Source: Ruminococcus sp. (GTDB taxonomy: Bacteria > Bacillota > Clostridia > Oscillospirales > Ruminococcaceae). From it: a stretch of DNA of 38,356 bases. The notes beneath the pieces were generated by a model. It was not told where the DNA came from. It did not search any database and saw nothing but the letters and a program-made list of their open reading frames with translations. The stretch spans positions 1 to 38,356 of the forward strand of contig NZ_JAILMR010000026.1 in the NCBI RefSeq assembly GCF_024692365.1. Direction: 5' to 3'. Below, piece after piece: positions 9,901 through 17,778 of this stretch (positions within the stretch are counted from its first letter, which is position 1; the number at the start of each line of letters is the position of its first letter). Position numbers and translations under genes: made by a program.

Positions 9901-11877
9901 CTTTGCTGTGCCGTCATAGGTGTAGCTTGTCTGTGAAAGGGTCATAGTAAGTCCGCTGACACTTTTAGCCGAAATAGTGAAGTTCTTAACAACAGAACCT
10001 GTATACGAACCTGCGCCCTTTATAGTCACAGAAGCTGTACCCGCATTGGTATTTGCGGAATATACAACTGTATAATCAGTGCCTTTGGTGAGGGTCTTGC
10101 TGCCGTCCTTAACTGTTACGGTGGGCTGTTTTGCTGTGCCATCATATGTATAGCTTGTTGTGCCAAGTGTTACAGTGCAGGTGCTGATAGCTTTTGTTGA
10201 ACTGCTTATGGTGTAGGTAGCAGACTTTGTTCCTGAATAGTTGCCCTTACCTGTGATGGTAACGGTAGCTGTACCAACGTTAGTGTTGTTTGAATACGCA
10301 ACGGTATAGTCTGTACCGCTGGTAAGTGTTTTACTTCCGTCCTTGACTGTAACAGTAGGCTTCTTTGCTGTGCCGTCATAGGTATAGCTTGTCTGTGAGA
10401 GGGTCATAGTCAAACCACTGACACTCTTAGCATTGATCGTAAAATTCTTTACAACAGTACCCTGATAAGCACCTATGCCCTTGACCGTAACAGAAGCCGT
10501 ACCGACATTGGTATTAGCTGAGTATACAACAGTATAATCGGTGCCTTGGGTGAGTGTAGTTGAATCGACCTTTACAGTTACTTTCGGCTGTTTTGCCGTA
10601 CCATCGTAAGTATAACCGGTCGTACCAAGAGTAACTGCATCAGCGGTTATCACAGGCTGATTAGTCTTAAGCTTTACGGCATAATTGGCAACATCAGAAT
10701 TGTACTGCGTAATATCCTGCTCCAAAACAAGGTTGTATATCTTCTTGCCGTTGGTGAGTTTTACTGTCTGGCTTTCGGTACCGTTCATATAAACAGTATT
10801 GCCCGAGCCGAAAGATATATAATCCGAACTGCAGTCAAAATCACCGCCGACGTACATTTTACCTGCGGTCATCGAGGTATAATAGTTCGAAGAAGCCGCT
10901 CTGTTCCTAACGATGAAACTTCCGCCGACAGTGACCATATCATTACTGTTTGTCATGTAAAGCCCCGCATCAGCTTCTCCGAGATCGCCATTGTTTTTCA
11001 AGGTGGCTATCCTGTAATCTCCGCTGACTTTCAGCTTGCCGCCGTTCAGCTTCATTATGCCGCTTTGAGCTGTGAAATTTCCCGTGATATTCAGCGTACC
11101 GCCGCCCAGATCGATATTCTGTTCATACTGAGTAACATCACCTGTAATATTGACAGTCTTTCCGCCAATCAACATCGAAGAGATTTTTAAACCCTTCTGG
11201 GTAACGATATTCAGATCGGATATGAGCGCTGTTCTGGAGAAGAAATAGCCCTCCATATCCACCGTTCTGTTATTAGTGACGGTAAGATTTGCTATCTCTC
11301 CGTTGTACGAACCTTTGATAGTCTGTATACCAGTACCGTTGAGATTCAGCACAGAAGTACCCGACATAACGAAGCCATTAAAATTCTTTATAGAAGAAAT
11401 ATGGTCATAAACATTACCTGCAACGTTTATCGTACCCGCACTGATAAGTCCAAAGGTATAGTAGGGCGAATCACCCAAAGAATTCGTCATTCCTGAATGT
11501 ACATTCCAAACCAAATCACCAGTAAGCGTTATTGATGCCGAAGAATTCTGCATAACGATGTAAGCATAGGAACTTGCATTTTCCTTGCCTATATACAAAT
11601 TACCATTTACCACCAGCTTGCCTGTACCGATATCCAGCATACCCGCAGTCATATACAGGTCACCGTTGACAGTGAGGGTATGATTGTTGAGTTTGATATC
11701 GCTGTTTGATTCCAGCGACCCTGACACGGTCATGTCAGATGTAAGGCTTTTTGCCGAACTCCAAGTCTCAGCAGCTGCGCTTATTACCCCCGCACCTTTC
11801 CAGACCTGTTCACCCGGCAGCAGTGCCCCCGAAAAAGTCATCGTGACAGCCAAGATGCCCGCCAGCACTCTTTTCAT
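3964..11877 (-). CDS. Giant secreted YDG/MBG-repeat protein with C-terminal dockerin
   Basis: This 2637-residue secreted protein starts with a signal peptide (MKRVLAGILAVTMTFSGALL..). Roughly residues 50-400 are beta-rich with recurrent NGDL/VNGNLYI turns, resembling a beta-helix. Then come about 28 tandem domains of about 77 residues with the core SYTYDGTAKKPTVTVKDG, GTDYTVAYSNN, VGTATVTITGKGNYSG and KSATYTI, which I place with the YDG/MBG-type bacterial Ig-like domains. The last 70 residues are a type I dockerin with two calcium loops, GDVNGDGAINVSDITKIA and ADVNGDGKVNVTDITQIA. Start 11877 is chosen because GGAGGT precedes it; the in-frame ATG at 11934 has no ribosome site. No catalytic motif is visible. 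A structural or adhesive role tethered through a cohesin is inferred. Confidence 0.9.
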   Translation of the reverse strand: MKRVLAGILAVTMTFSGALLPGEQVWKGAGVISAAAETWSSAKSLTSDMTVSGSLESNSDIKLNNHTLTVNGDLYMTAGMLDIGTGKLVVNGNLYIGKENASSYAYIVMQNSSASITLTGDLVWNVHSGMTNSLGDSPYYTFGLISAGTINVAGNVYDHISSIKNFNGFVMSGTSVLNLNGTGIQTIKGSYNGEIANLTVTNNRTVDMEGYFFSRTALISDLNIVTQKGLKISSMLIGGKTVNITGDVTQYEQNIDLGGGTLNITGNFTAQSGIMKLNGGKLKVSGDYRIATLKNNGDLGEADAGLYMTNSNDMVTVGGSFIVRNRAASSNYYTSMTAGKMYVGGDFDCSSDYISFGSGNTVYMNGTESQTVKLTNGKKIYNLVLEQDITQYNSDVANYAVKLKTNQPVITADAVTLGTTGYTYDGTAKQPKVTVKVDSTTLTQGTDYTVVYSANTNVGTASVTVKGIGAYQGTVVKNFTINAKSVSGLTMTLSQTSYTYDGTAKKPTVTVKDGSKTLTSGTDYTVAYSNNTNVGTATVTITGKGNYSGTKSATYTISSSTKAISTCTVTLGTTSYTYDGTAKQPTVTVKDGSKTLTKGTDYTVVYSANTNAGTASVTIKGAGSYTGSVVKNFTISAKSVSGLTMTLSQTSYTYDGTAKKPTVTVKDGSKTLTSGTDYTVAYSNNTNVGTATVTITGKGNYSGTKSATYTISSATKAISTCTVTLGTTSYTYDGTAKQPAVTVKDGSKTLTKGTDYTVVYSANTNAGTASVTIKGAGSYTGSVVKNFTINAKSVSGLTITLSQTSYTYDGTAKKPTVTVKDGSKTLTSGTDYTVTYSNNTNVGTATVTITGKGNYSGTKSATYTISSATKAISTCTVTLDTTSYTYDGTAKQPAVTVKDGSKTLTKGTDYTVVYSANTNAGTASVTIKGAGSYTGSVVKNFTINAKSVSGLTMTLSQTSYTYDGTAKKPTVTVKDGSKTLTSGTDYTVAYSNNTNVGTATVTITGKGNYSGTKSANFNISSPAATPISNCTVTLGTTSYTYDGTAKKPTVTVKNGSKTLTSGTDYTVTYSNNTNVGTATVTITGKGSYSGSVSKTFTISAKSVSGMTITISPASCTYDGTAKKPTVIVADGDTVLENGTDYTVAYSSNTNAGTAKVTITGKGNYTGSASKNFTISAKDMSELAITLSASSYTYDGTAKKPSVTVKDGSKTLTGGTDYTVTYSDNTNVGTASVTITGKGNYTGSAVKTFTISQPAAVSISGCTISLGTTSYTYDGTAKKPTVTVSDSSKTLSNGTDYTVEYYNNINAGTATVTIMGMGRYTGTVSKNFTISAKNASSLTVTVSPASYVYDGTAKTPAVTVKDGTKVLEAGTDFTVSYSNNSGVGTATATITGKGNYTGTKSVNFTISEPAAVPLSSCTISLGATSYTYDGTAKQPAVTVKNGSTTLVKGTDYTVTYSNNTNAGTATVTVTGKGKYTGTVNKTFTINAKSASSLTATVSPTSYTYDGKPKTPAVTVTDGSKTLVNGVDYTVSYSANTEVGTAKANITGIGNYTGTKTVNFTISKAAPISIAKCTITLGTTSYTYDGTARKPAVNIQNGSENLVEGTDFTVTYTNNTNAGTATVTIKGIGNYNDTTTKTFTINPKNANTLTVAVSPASYTYDGKEKKPAVTVKDGTKTLTNNTDYTVAYANNTNVGTATVTITGKGNYTGTKAASFTISEPAAVSLSSCTATLGTSSYTYDGTEKKPSVTVKNGSTTLSNGVDYIVSYTDNVNAGTATVNIMGLGRYTGSITKTFTINQKSVNVLSVAVSPASYTYDGNAKKPDVTVTDGSRTLTNGKDYAVAYTNNVNAGTATVTVKGVGNYAGSVNKSFKITAKSVSELTVTLSATAFTYDGNAKQPTVTVTDGSKKLVSGTDYTVTYSNNTKIGTATVTVKGKGNYSDSKTVNFTINKAEAVNIGTCKATLNADSFVYDGMAKKPVPTVKHGDKTLRNGVDYTYDYDKNINAGTASVIVTGIGEYAGTGTLHFTISPAPITNVKIAVQSENYIYDGTEKKPSVVVTEGMKTLKEGADYVVSYGNNVEAGKARVYVNGRGNYTGRKYAEFTITAKKADSNNIADCSITLAKKSAEYTGSAITPDVIIRDNTDVLTKGVDYTVDYVSNVDAGKAKVIITGTGAYRGIYETNFTITAKAAKSLDITVSPESYEYNGTARKPKVTVKNGSRVLTEKIDYTLSYSDNIIAGNAVVNVNCTGNYSGTVTKYFKIKSSDISKASVKLEKYYYDANGSARCPSVTIEKDGRTLVENRDYMVTYSSNTSAGIAYVNISGQGNYYGTVLQQFIIGSANAKSISGFKVTMNSTAFVYDGTAKKPQVTLTNGSATLKEHQDFEVVCYNNVNAGRATLVVLGRGGYKDTITTGFTIKSKSLAGAQAALSTTSFEYDGGAKTPVVTVTADGTELVEGRDFTVQYKNNTAAGTASAVITGTGNYSGSTEKKFAIKGKNVAGLEVVLEKNEYAYSGKAITPKVKVYDGGKLLTSGTDYTVSYENNTTAGAAKVVITGKGNYAGKTSVGFAIVDKSTSKVKKGDVNGDGAINVSDITKIAAHIKGKKKLTGDSLLAADVNGDGKVNVTDITQIAAHIKGKRQIK
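4170..10650 (-). repeat. About 28 in-frame YDG/MBG domain repeats
   Basis: About 6.5 kb of coding sequence is built from roughly 77-codon units, each holding YxYDG near its start and GTDYTV in the middle. Units near the C-terminus (plus coordinates 4200-6000) have diverged, some losing YDG (AEYTGSAITP, YYYDANGSAR). Those near 8800-10600 are nearly identical, showing recent amplification at the N-terminal end of the array. Confidence 0.9.
9002..10387 (-). repeat. Three near-identical 462-bp super-repeats
   Basis: The same landmark (complement of the codons for SQTSY) recurs at 9002, 9464, 9926 and 10388, an exact 462-bp period. Each 154-residue unit is a pair of alternating domain types. One has LGTTSYTYDGTAKQP and NAGTASVTIKGAGSYTG; the other has LSQTSYTYDGTAKKP and NVGTATVTITGKGNYSG. 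Such repeats invite copy-number change by recombination and collapse in short-read assembly. Confidence 0.9.
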
Positions 11878-11966
11878 TTGAATACCTCCATTTCGATATA
11901 TCCGTTTTTTCCAACCCGACAGGACGCTTTCCACACGTCCTCTGAAACTAATTCTTACATTATTAT

Positions 11967-11995
11967 ATTATAACATATTTGATGTCATTTTTCAA
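11967..11995 (-). promoter_or_regulatory. Sigma-A promoter of the giant dockerin protein
   Basis: Minus-strand TTGAAA (11990-11995), a 17-bp spacer and TATAAT (11967-11972), about 90 bp upstream of the chosen start. Confidence 0.75.
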
Positions 11996-12045
11996 TATTA
12001 TTATTCAAACATCTCGTGTAATATTATCATTTCATAACCTGCATA

Positions 12046-12121
12046 AATAGGGCAAAATAGCCTATTCACATCGTTCTTTGTACATTTGAACAATGCCCGA
12101 TCTGTAAGCTCATCGGGCATT
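12046..12121. other. Two inverted repeats upstream of the alpha-glucuronidase gene
   Basis: AATAGG (12046-12051) pairs with CCTATT (12061-12066). Further on AATGCCCGAT (12092-12101) pairs perfectly with ATCGGGCATT (12112-12121) across a 10-base gap. No U tract follows the second stem, so it is not a clear terminator. It could be an operator or a leader hairpin for aguA; I could not find a convincing -35 box for that gene (a TATAAT is at 12191-12196). Confidence 0.5.
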
Positions 12122-12241
12122 ATGTATATGTTATCAATTTATGACGGAAAGTTCGCAATAAATGGATAGCAATATGTGCCGTTTTTGAAATATAATATGG
12201 GTAAACATGGTATTTACGGTAAGTTACGGAGGTCATCGATC

Positions 12242-14191
12242 ATGGAGTTCTCAAAATTATGGCTGGATTACAGAAAGCTTGCGGATAGCCGCCGCAGAGT
12301 CATTATAAGCTGCGACAATTCACTGAAAGATTCTGCCGCCTTTGAAGAATTGAAGATCGCCATGGCTGATATGGTGCCCGATGCGATAGTACTTTGGAAA
12401 TCGGAAGTGTTCGATGATGATTCATACCTCATCGTGTTGACCATACACCCCGAGCTTGCCGAAGAAGAATACGATATCGCGGCATCAGAAAACATCACCG
12501 AGATATGCGCAGGCAGTGAAACAGGTTTGTTGTACGGTGTGTTCGCATTTTTAAGACAGACCGCACTTTCGGGAAAATTCATAAGTTTCACCGCCCACAG
12601 CAAGCCCTCTCAGCCGATACGTATGCTGAACCACTGGGACGAAGCTGACGGCGATATCGAGCGCGGATATTCGGGCAAGTCCTTCTTCTTCATCGATGAA
12701 GAACTTGAGGTGAACGAGCGAACCATAATGTACGCAAGACTGATGGCTTCCATCGGTATAAACGGCGTGGTCATAAATAACGTGAACGTCCGCCGTAAAG
12801 CAAAGCTTCTGCTGTCGATAGAGTTTGCAGAAAGCCTCACAGAGCTGAGCGAACTTTTTGCACGATACGGCATCAAGCTTTTTATATGCCCCGATTTTGC
12901 CGCACCCAAAACTATATGCGGGCTGGACACGGCCGACCCGCTGGATGAAAATGTCATCGAATGGTGGAACACTACCTGTGCGCTGGTCTTCAGCAAAATA
13001 AAGAATCTCGGCGGTTTCCTTGTAAAGGCTGATTCCGAGGGAGAACCCGGTCCTATGGCTTACGGCAGAACTCACGCCGACGGTGCAAATATGCTGGCGA
13101 GGGCGGTAAAACCCTACGGCGGTATAGTTATCTGGCGATGCTTCGTATATAACTGCACTCAGGACTGGCGCGACAAGAAGACGGACAGGGCTTGTGCAAG
13201 CTACGATAACTTCATCGGGCTGGACGGACAGTTCGATGATAATGTTTATCTGCAAGCCAAGAACGGTCCCGTAGATTTCCAGATACGCGAACCTGTTCAC
13301 CCGCTTTTCGGCGCGATGAAAAATACCAATCTTATCATAGAATTCCAGCTTGCGCAGGAGTATACAGGTCAGCAGAAGCACGTTTGCTGGCTGATACCCA
13401 TGTTCAAGGAGATACTTGAACATCACACCCGCCACGACCTTCCCGACGACCGCGTAAACAGGATAGTCTGCGGAGTTGCCGCAGTGGCAAACACAGGCGA
13501 CAGCTATTGCTGGACAGGCAGTGAACTTGCCGCCGCCAACCTTTACGGCTACGGCAGACTTCTATTCGATGAAAATATCTCCTGCACCGAACTTGCCGAG
13601 GAATGGGCAAAGCTGATGTTTGGCAATGATGGTAAAGTCATCAACGCCGTCAAGGAGATACTTCTGGATTCAAAACAGGCTTACGAGGATTATACCGTCC
13701 CCCTCGGCATAGGCTGGATGTGCCACCCCAATGACCACTACGGTCCATCCCCTTGGGGCTATGAGTTCGACAGATGGGGCACCTACAACCGTGCCGACAG
13801 AGATGCCGTCGGTGTTGACAGGAGTGCTTCGGGAACAGGTTATTCCGAACAATACGCCCCCGCCCTCGCAGAGGTCTACGGAGATATCAGCAAATGCCCC
13901 GATGAACTGCTGCTGTTCTTCCACCGCGTGCCATACACCCACAAACTCCACAGCGGCAAGACGGTTATCCAGCACATTTACGATACCCACTTTGAGGGCT
14001 ACGCAAAGGCAGAACATTTTGCCGAACTCTGGCAGGGACTTGAAGGCAGGATAGATGACAGGACTTTCAAAAACGGCTGCGAACGTTTTGCCGAACAGCT
14101 GAGGTGCGCTAAAGAATGGCGCGACATCATCAACTGCTTCTTCCACAGGCTTTCGGGCATTGACGACGAGAACGGACGAGAGATATTTTAG
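12242..14191 (+). CDS. aguA: GH67 alpha-glucuronidase
   Basis: This 649-residue protein has the GH67 layout. An N-terminal beta domain ends in SETGLLYGVFAFLRQ, and a TIM barrel opens with RMLNHWDEADGDIERGYSG. Candidate catalytic residues are the acid near Glu266/268 in KADSEGEPGP and the pair Asp327 (GLDGQFDDN) and Glu350 (QIREPVHPLFG). The enzyme releases (4-O-methyl)glucuronic acid from xylan fragments. It has no signal peptide, so it should act inside the cell on imported aldouronic oligomers, as known family members do. The start at 12242 has GGAGGT upstream; an in-frame ATG at 12176 has none. The stop is 10 bp before the esterase start, so the two form an operon. Confidence 0.92.
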   Translation: MEFSKLWLDYRKLADSRRRVIISCDNSLKDSAAFEELKIAMADMVPDAIVLWKSEVFDDDSYLIVLTIHPELAEEEYDIAASENITEICAGSETGLLYGVFAFLRQTALSGKFISFTAHSKPSQPIRMLNHWDEADGDIERGYSGKSFFFIDEELEVNERTIMYARLMASIGINGVVINNVNVRRKAKLLLSIEFAESLTELSELFARYGIKLFICPDFAAPKTICGLDTADPLDENVIEWWNTTCALVFSKIKNLGGFLVKADSEGEPGPMAYGRTHADGANMLARAVKPYGGIVIWRCFVYNCTQDWRDKKTDRACASYDNFIGLDGQFDDNVYLQAKNGPVDFQIREPVHPLFGAMKNTNLIIEFQLAQEYTGQQKHVCWLIPMFKEILEHHTRHDLPDDRVNRIVCGVAAVANTGDSYCWTGSELAAANLYGYGRLLFDENISCTELAEEWAKLMFGNDGKVINAVKEILLDSKQAYEDYTVPLGIGWMCHPNDHYGPSPWGYEFDRWGTYNRADRDAVGVDRSASGTGYSEQYAPALAEVYGDISKCPDELLLFFHRVPYTHKLHSGKTVIQHIYDTHFEGYAKAEHFAELWQGLEGRIDDRTFKNGCERFAEQLRCAKEWRDIINCFFHRLSGIDDENGREIF

Positions 14192-14201
14192 GAGACTGAA
14201 T

Positions 14202-16040
14202 ATGAGTGTTTTTAAGGCTGACGACATCTTCTCCGATGGAATGATACTCCAGAGAGGTGCCGAGAATTTCATAACAGGCAACGGCGAGGGCGAAATGACC
14301 CTCACCCTTGAACGCGACGACAAAGTTTGCGGACGTTCCCGCATTGCCGCCGACGGAAGATGGCGCATCGCCGTCCCCGAGGGCAAGGCTGACTGTCTGC
14401 CATATACCATAAAGATACGCTGCGGCAACGTTATGCAGGTCATAAGCGATGTTCTTTTCGGTGATGTTTTCCACATCACAGGACAGTCGAACATGGAACT
14501 CCCCCTCAACCGCACCTACGACCCTTTCAAGGGTGATGTGCCTGTACCCGAGGAAGAGCTTATCCGTGAATACCGCGTGCCTATCGCCCTGAGTTTTGAA
14601 GCAGGCAAAGAGTCAGGCACTTTCACAGGCGGAAGCTGGGTTCGTGCCTGCGACGACAAAGAGCTGAACATGAGCGCGGCAGGATACCACTTTGCAAAAA
14701 AACTTTTCGCCGAGATAGGCGTACCGATTGGTCTTGTGAATACCTCCGCAGGCGGTTCTGCTATCGAGGGTCGTATACCCGCCGAGGTCTGCCGCGAATT
14801 CCGCGAGCTTGACCCTGTTACCGATATGGTCACAGCCGACGGCTACATGGAGAAAACTCTCGCCGAGGGCGAAAAGATAGAGAAAGAATGGTCGGCTTTT
14901 GTTGAGAGCCATGACAAGATAGGCAAGGATATCGTCAGCGGAAAATACCCCGCCGAAAGCAAAAAATGCACCGTGCCTTTCATGGTCAACGACCTCCCCG
15001 ATATGAACGGTTTCTGCGGACGTATCTGGTTCTGGAAAGAGTTCGAGATACCCGAGAACGTAAAGCTTTCCGATGCCATGCTGATACTCGGCACTCTGGT
15101 AGATGCGGATATATCCTACATCAACGGCGTAAAGGTAGGCGAAACGACTTATCTTTATCCCCCGAGATACTACGATATCCCCTCGAAGATACTCCGTCAC
15201 GGCACAAACCGCGTGGCTGTCCGTCTTGATATCAACAACGGATTCGGCGGATTTACCGAGGGCAAGCGCTTCTGCGTGAAGCTTGGCGATACCGTCATAG
15301 ACCTTGAGGGCGAGTGGGATTTCATTCCCGCAGTAAAAGCCCCTGTCCGCGGCACGGTAGAATTCCTTCCATCAAAGGAACTTGCTGTTTACGCCTACAT
15401 GACAGCCCCCGCTTACAGACTGCCTTTCAAGGGTATGCTGATATATCAGGGCGAGACCAACTGCGGCAACGCAGATATCTACGACGGTCTTTTCAGACGT
15501 TTTGTGGAATATTACAGAGAACGCTGCGGCTACAAGATACCCGTAGTTTCCGTGCAGCTGCCCAACTGGACTCCCGGCGGTGAGGGCTGGGTGAAAATTC
15601 GCCAGAAACAGCTCGAATGCTGCAATATCCCCGATACCACAATGGCAGTAACTCTCGGCATGGGTGAGAACAACGACCTCCACCCGATAGACAAGGAAAG
15701 CGTGGGCGCGGCACTCTGCGACTGTGTAATGCGCCTTATCTACGGCAAGGGCGACCCCCTGCCTGTCAGCCCCACGATGATACGCCGCACTTCTGACGGC
15801 ATAATGGTAGGTTTCCGCGAGGACGTTATGCTTACCGACAAGGATACAAAATATTTCGAGGTACATACTCCCGAGGGGTGGAAGTCGGTCAACGTCAAAG
15901 AAAACCGCGGCGGACTTCTGCTGGACTTCACAGCCGACAACGCTGACAAGATACGCTATGCATGGCTCCCCGATGCTGACAGACCCGCAGCCGAGGGCAT
16001 AAGCGGTAGACTTGTACCGACATTTGAAGCAGCTATATAA
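14202..16040 (+). CDS. SGNH-fold acetylesterase (sialate O-acetylesterase/CE20-like)
   Basis: This 612-residue protein is of the SASA type. The catalytic serine is Ser96 in GQSNMELPLN and the histidine His494 in NNDLHPIDK; AGGSAIEGR and YQGETNCGNADIYDGLFRR are further family blocks. Between them an inserted jelly-roll module (about residues 265-390: FCGRIWFWKEFEIPENVK, SYINGVKVG, GTNRVAVRLDINNGFGG) matches the architecture of CE20 acetyl-xylan esterases. Cotranscription with aguA points to acetyl removal from glucuronoxylan oligomers rather than sialic acid. It has no signal peptide, so it is probably intracellular. Start 14202 has AGGAGA upstream. Exact substrate is inference. Confidence 0.85.
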   Translation: MSVFKADDIFSDGMILQRGAENFITGNGEGEMTLTLERDDKVCGRSRIAADGRWRIAVPEGKADCLPYTIKIRCGNVMQVISDVLFGDVFHITGQSNMELPLNRTYDPFKGDVPVPEEELIREYRVPIALSFEAGKESGTFTGGSWVRACDDKELNMSAAGYHFAKKLFAEIGVPIGLVNTSAGGSAIEGRIPAEVCREFRELDPVTDMVTADGYMEKTLAEGEKIEKEWSAFVESHDKIGKDIVSGKYPAESKKCTVPFMVNDLPDMNGFCGRIWFWKEFEIPENVKLSDAMLILGTLVDADISYINGVKVGETTYLYPPRYYDIPSKILRHGTNRVAVRLDINNGFGGFTEGKRFCVKLGDTVIDLEGEWDFIPAVKAPVRGTVEFLPSKELAVYAYMTAPAYRLPFKGMLIYQGETNCGNADIYDGLFRRFVEYYRERCGYKIPVVSVQLPNWTPGGEGWVKIRQKQLECCNIPDTTMAVTLGMGENNDLHPIDKESVGAALCDCVMRLIYGKGDPLPVSPTMIRRTSDGIMVGFREDVMLTDKDTKYFEVHTPEGWKSVNVKENRGGLLLDFTADNADKIRYAWLPDADRPAAEGISGRLVPTFEAAI

Positions 16041-16070
16041 ACACTATGATCTGAATAAATTGCATTACAA

Positions 16071-16107
16071 AAATATCCCGCAAGCTTTGTGCTTACGGGA
16101 TATTTTT
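16071..16107 (+). terminator. Intrinsic terminator of the aguA-esterase operon
   Basis: AATATCCCG and CGGGATATT enclose an inner AAGC/GCTT stem and are followed by TTTTTC, 30 bp after the esterase stop. Confidence 0.9.
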
Positions 16108-16132
16108 CTGACTATTTTCCCCTCTGAACGCA

Positions 16133-16157
16133 GAAAAACCGAGGCATAGCCTCGGTC
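16133..16157 (-). terminator. Intrinsic terminator of the solute-binding protein gene
   Basis: On the minus strand ACCGAGGC, loop TAT, GCCTCGGT and TTTTTCTG. It faces the plus-strand terminator at 16071, so the convergent genes are insulated by separate hairpins. Confidence 0.85.
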
Positions 16158-16238
16158 TTCCTGTAGGGTAAAAATGAAGGATATTTTTCGCATCAATTGC
16201 TTGCACACGATCAATGCGTTATATCGGGAAAGCTTTAA

Positions 16239-17678
16239 TTATTCTGCTGCAGCTGTATCAGCGCCAATGTTATCATTAGCTTCCTTCAGCAGGTAGTCGA
16301 TAGTAGCCTTGTTTTCCTCAACGTTCTGAGTCCAGGTCTTAACACCGCCGCCTGTAATAACAGTAGCCTGTCTAACATCATTCATAGCGTTCTTCAGCTC
16401 TTCGGAAACGCCTTCCTGGAAGTCATACAGAGGATGATCGTTACAGAGCTTGATAATTTCTGCTCTCATCTCGATCATATCATCGTTCCACTTGTAGTCG
16501 TTCTTCAGCTGATTGATGCCGATCTCGTTAGCCTTGGAAAGTGTAGCCATACGGCAGTTCATATATGCTGCAAAGCCCTTGGGATTAGGAGCATTCTTAC
16601 AAAGCAGATAGCCGTCAACTCTGGAAGTTACGTAGTAAGTATCGCTGTCGTCCATTCTGGGCATAGGTACGAACATGATCTCGCCTGCTTCAACGTCGCC
16701 GAATGCGGTAACGTCCTTAGGCGCACCCTCGATGCCCCACAGACCGCAGGGATAGAACAGTGTCAGGTTAGTACCAACACCGAGACCTGTTGTACCGTCG
16801 CCTCTGATAGACCAGTTATTGGAAGCTCTGTCGAAGAATACTTCGTTCTTGCCCAGGTCATACATCAGTTCCTGAACCTTTGCTACCTTAGGATTCTCCA
16901 TGTTATTTACGAGCTTGCCGTTTTCAAGGCTGATAAGAGGAACACCGCAGGTATCGTTCAGAGCAGCTGCATACCACCAGCCGTCCATAGCGACCTTATC
17001 GTTATCCTGATCAGTGAATTCTTTACACATCTCGGAGAACTTGGACCATGTCCACTCATCGTTCTTGTACAGCTCAGCAGGATTCTCCAGACCGTTATCC
17101 TCTATTGTCTTGGTGTTGTATATGCATACATACTGAGGATAAGACTGTATACCTGCAACATAGTGACCGCCGTTGAATACGAATGCATCGCAGGTAGCCT
17201 TTGCAGGTGCCCACAGGTCACTGTTGAGGTCTATATAATCGTCGATTGGTTCAAACATTCCCTTGATAGCGCCCTTGGGGAAGCCGTCCATATCCATTGC
17301 GGAGAAGAAGTCAGGGGAATCATTGGACATTACGTACTTAGCCAGATCGGTGTAACGATCGTCCCATGTAGTCTGAACATACTCAAAAGTACCGTCATAG
17401 GTATCTCTGAACATCTGTATATCAGGAGGTACTACCTGACCATCACCTGGGTTGATATCCCAGTGAGAGAGGAACTTTACGTTCTTGTTCTCGAGTTCGG
17501 TCGTATCAAGGACCTCATTAGCTACATCATTTATAGCCTGCTTGTCCTCGTCCTTCATCTCAATTGTAGAAGCTGATTTCTTATCGCTCTTGTCGCCGCT
17601 ATCCTTGCCGCATGAAGCAAAGCCTACGCAAAGTGTCAGCGCGAAAACACCAGCCAGTAATTTCTTTGTCGTTTTCAT
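16239..17678 (-). CDS. Extracellular solute-binding lipoprotein (ABC sugar uptake type)
   Basis: This 479-residue protein begins with a lipoprotein signal, MKTTKKLLAGVFALTLCVGF then ASCGKD, with the lipidated cysteine near residue 23 and a charged serine/lysine linker after it. The body has the family 1 solute-binding feel: KYVMSNDSPDFFSAMDM, NDEWTWSKFSEMCKEF, RVDGYLLCKNAPNPKGFAAY. It should sit on the outer face of the membrane and present sugars to a CUT1-type permease, but no permease or ATPase gene is adjacent, so it is an orphan here. Start 17678 has AAGGAGGG. Its promoter is at 17750-17778. The divergent neighbour is a ligand-binding GGDEF protein that may sense the same solute, which is inference. 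Confidence 0.88.
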   Translation of the reverse strand: MKTTKKLLAGVFALTLCVGFASCGKDSGDKSDKKSASTIEMKDEDKQAINDVANEVLDTTELENKNVKFLSHWDINPGDGQVVPPDIQMFRDTYDGTFEYVQTTWDDRYTDLAKYVMSNDSPDFFSAMDMDGFPKGAIKGMFEPIDDYIDLNSDLWAPAKATCDAFVFNGGHYVAGIQSYPQYVCIYNTKTIEDNGLENPAELYKNDEWTWSKFSEMCKEFTDQDNDKVAMDGWWYAAALNDTCGVPLISLENGKLVNNMENPKVAKVQELMYDLGKNEVFFDRASNNWSIRGDGTTGLGVGTNLTLFYPCGLWGIEGAPKDVTAFGDVEAGEIMFVPMPRMDDSDTYYVTSRVDGYLLCKNAPNPKGFAAYMNCRMATLSKANEIGINQLKNDYKWNDDMIEMRAEIIKLCNDHPLYDFQEGVSEELKNAMNDVRQATVITGGGVKTWTQNVEENKATIDYLLKEANDNIGADTAAAE

Positions 17679-17703
17679 AAGTAATATACCCTCCTTGAAA
17701 ATA

Positions 17704-17727
17704 AAGCGTCATAATTTTGTGACGCTT
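17704..17727 (-). other. Leader hairpin before the solute-binding protein gene
   Basis: AAGCGTCA and TGACGCTT (8-bp arms, 8-base loop) lie in the 5' untranslated region just upstream of the ribosome site. It may stabilise the mRNA or serve as an operator. Confidence 0.5.
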
Positions 17728-17749
17728 GCCACTCTACTATGCAAGTATT

Positions 17750-17778
17750 ATTTTAACAGTTTGTTCATCCAAAGTCAA
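17750..17778 (-). promoter_or_regulatory. Sigma-A promoter of the solute-binding protein gene
   Basis: Minus-strand TTGACT (17773-17778), a 17-bp spacer and TAAAAT (17750-17755). The remaining intergenic stretch to 18070 is AT-rich and holds no gene that I can see. Confidence 0.75.

Noticed and set aside
4170..10650. Regular DNA repeats that might suggest a CRISPR array or satellite
   Set aside because: The period is about 231/462 bp, always in frame, and encodes Ig-like domains; there are no short repeats with unique spacers.
12551..13435. 294-codon minus-strand frame inside the alpha-glucuronidase gene
   Set aside because: Reverse-strand shadow of aguA; no start signal and no recognisable domain.
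16434..17576. 380-codon plus-strand frame antisense to the solute-binding protein
   Set aside because: It has no ribosome site, a biased cysteine/valine/isoleucine-rich composition typical of a reverse-frame shadow, and lies wholly inside a well-supported gene.
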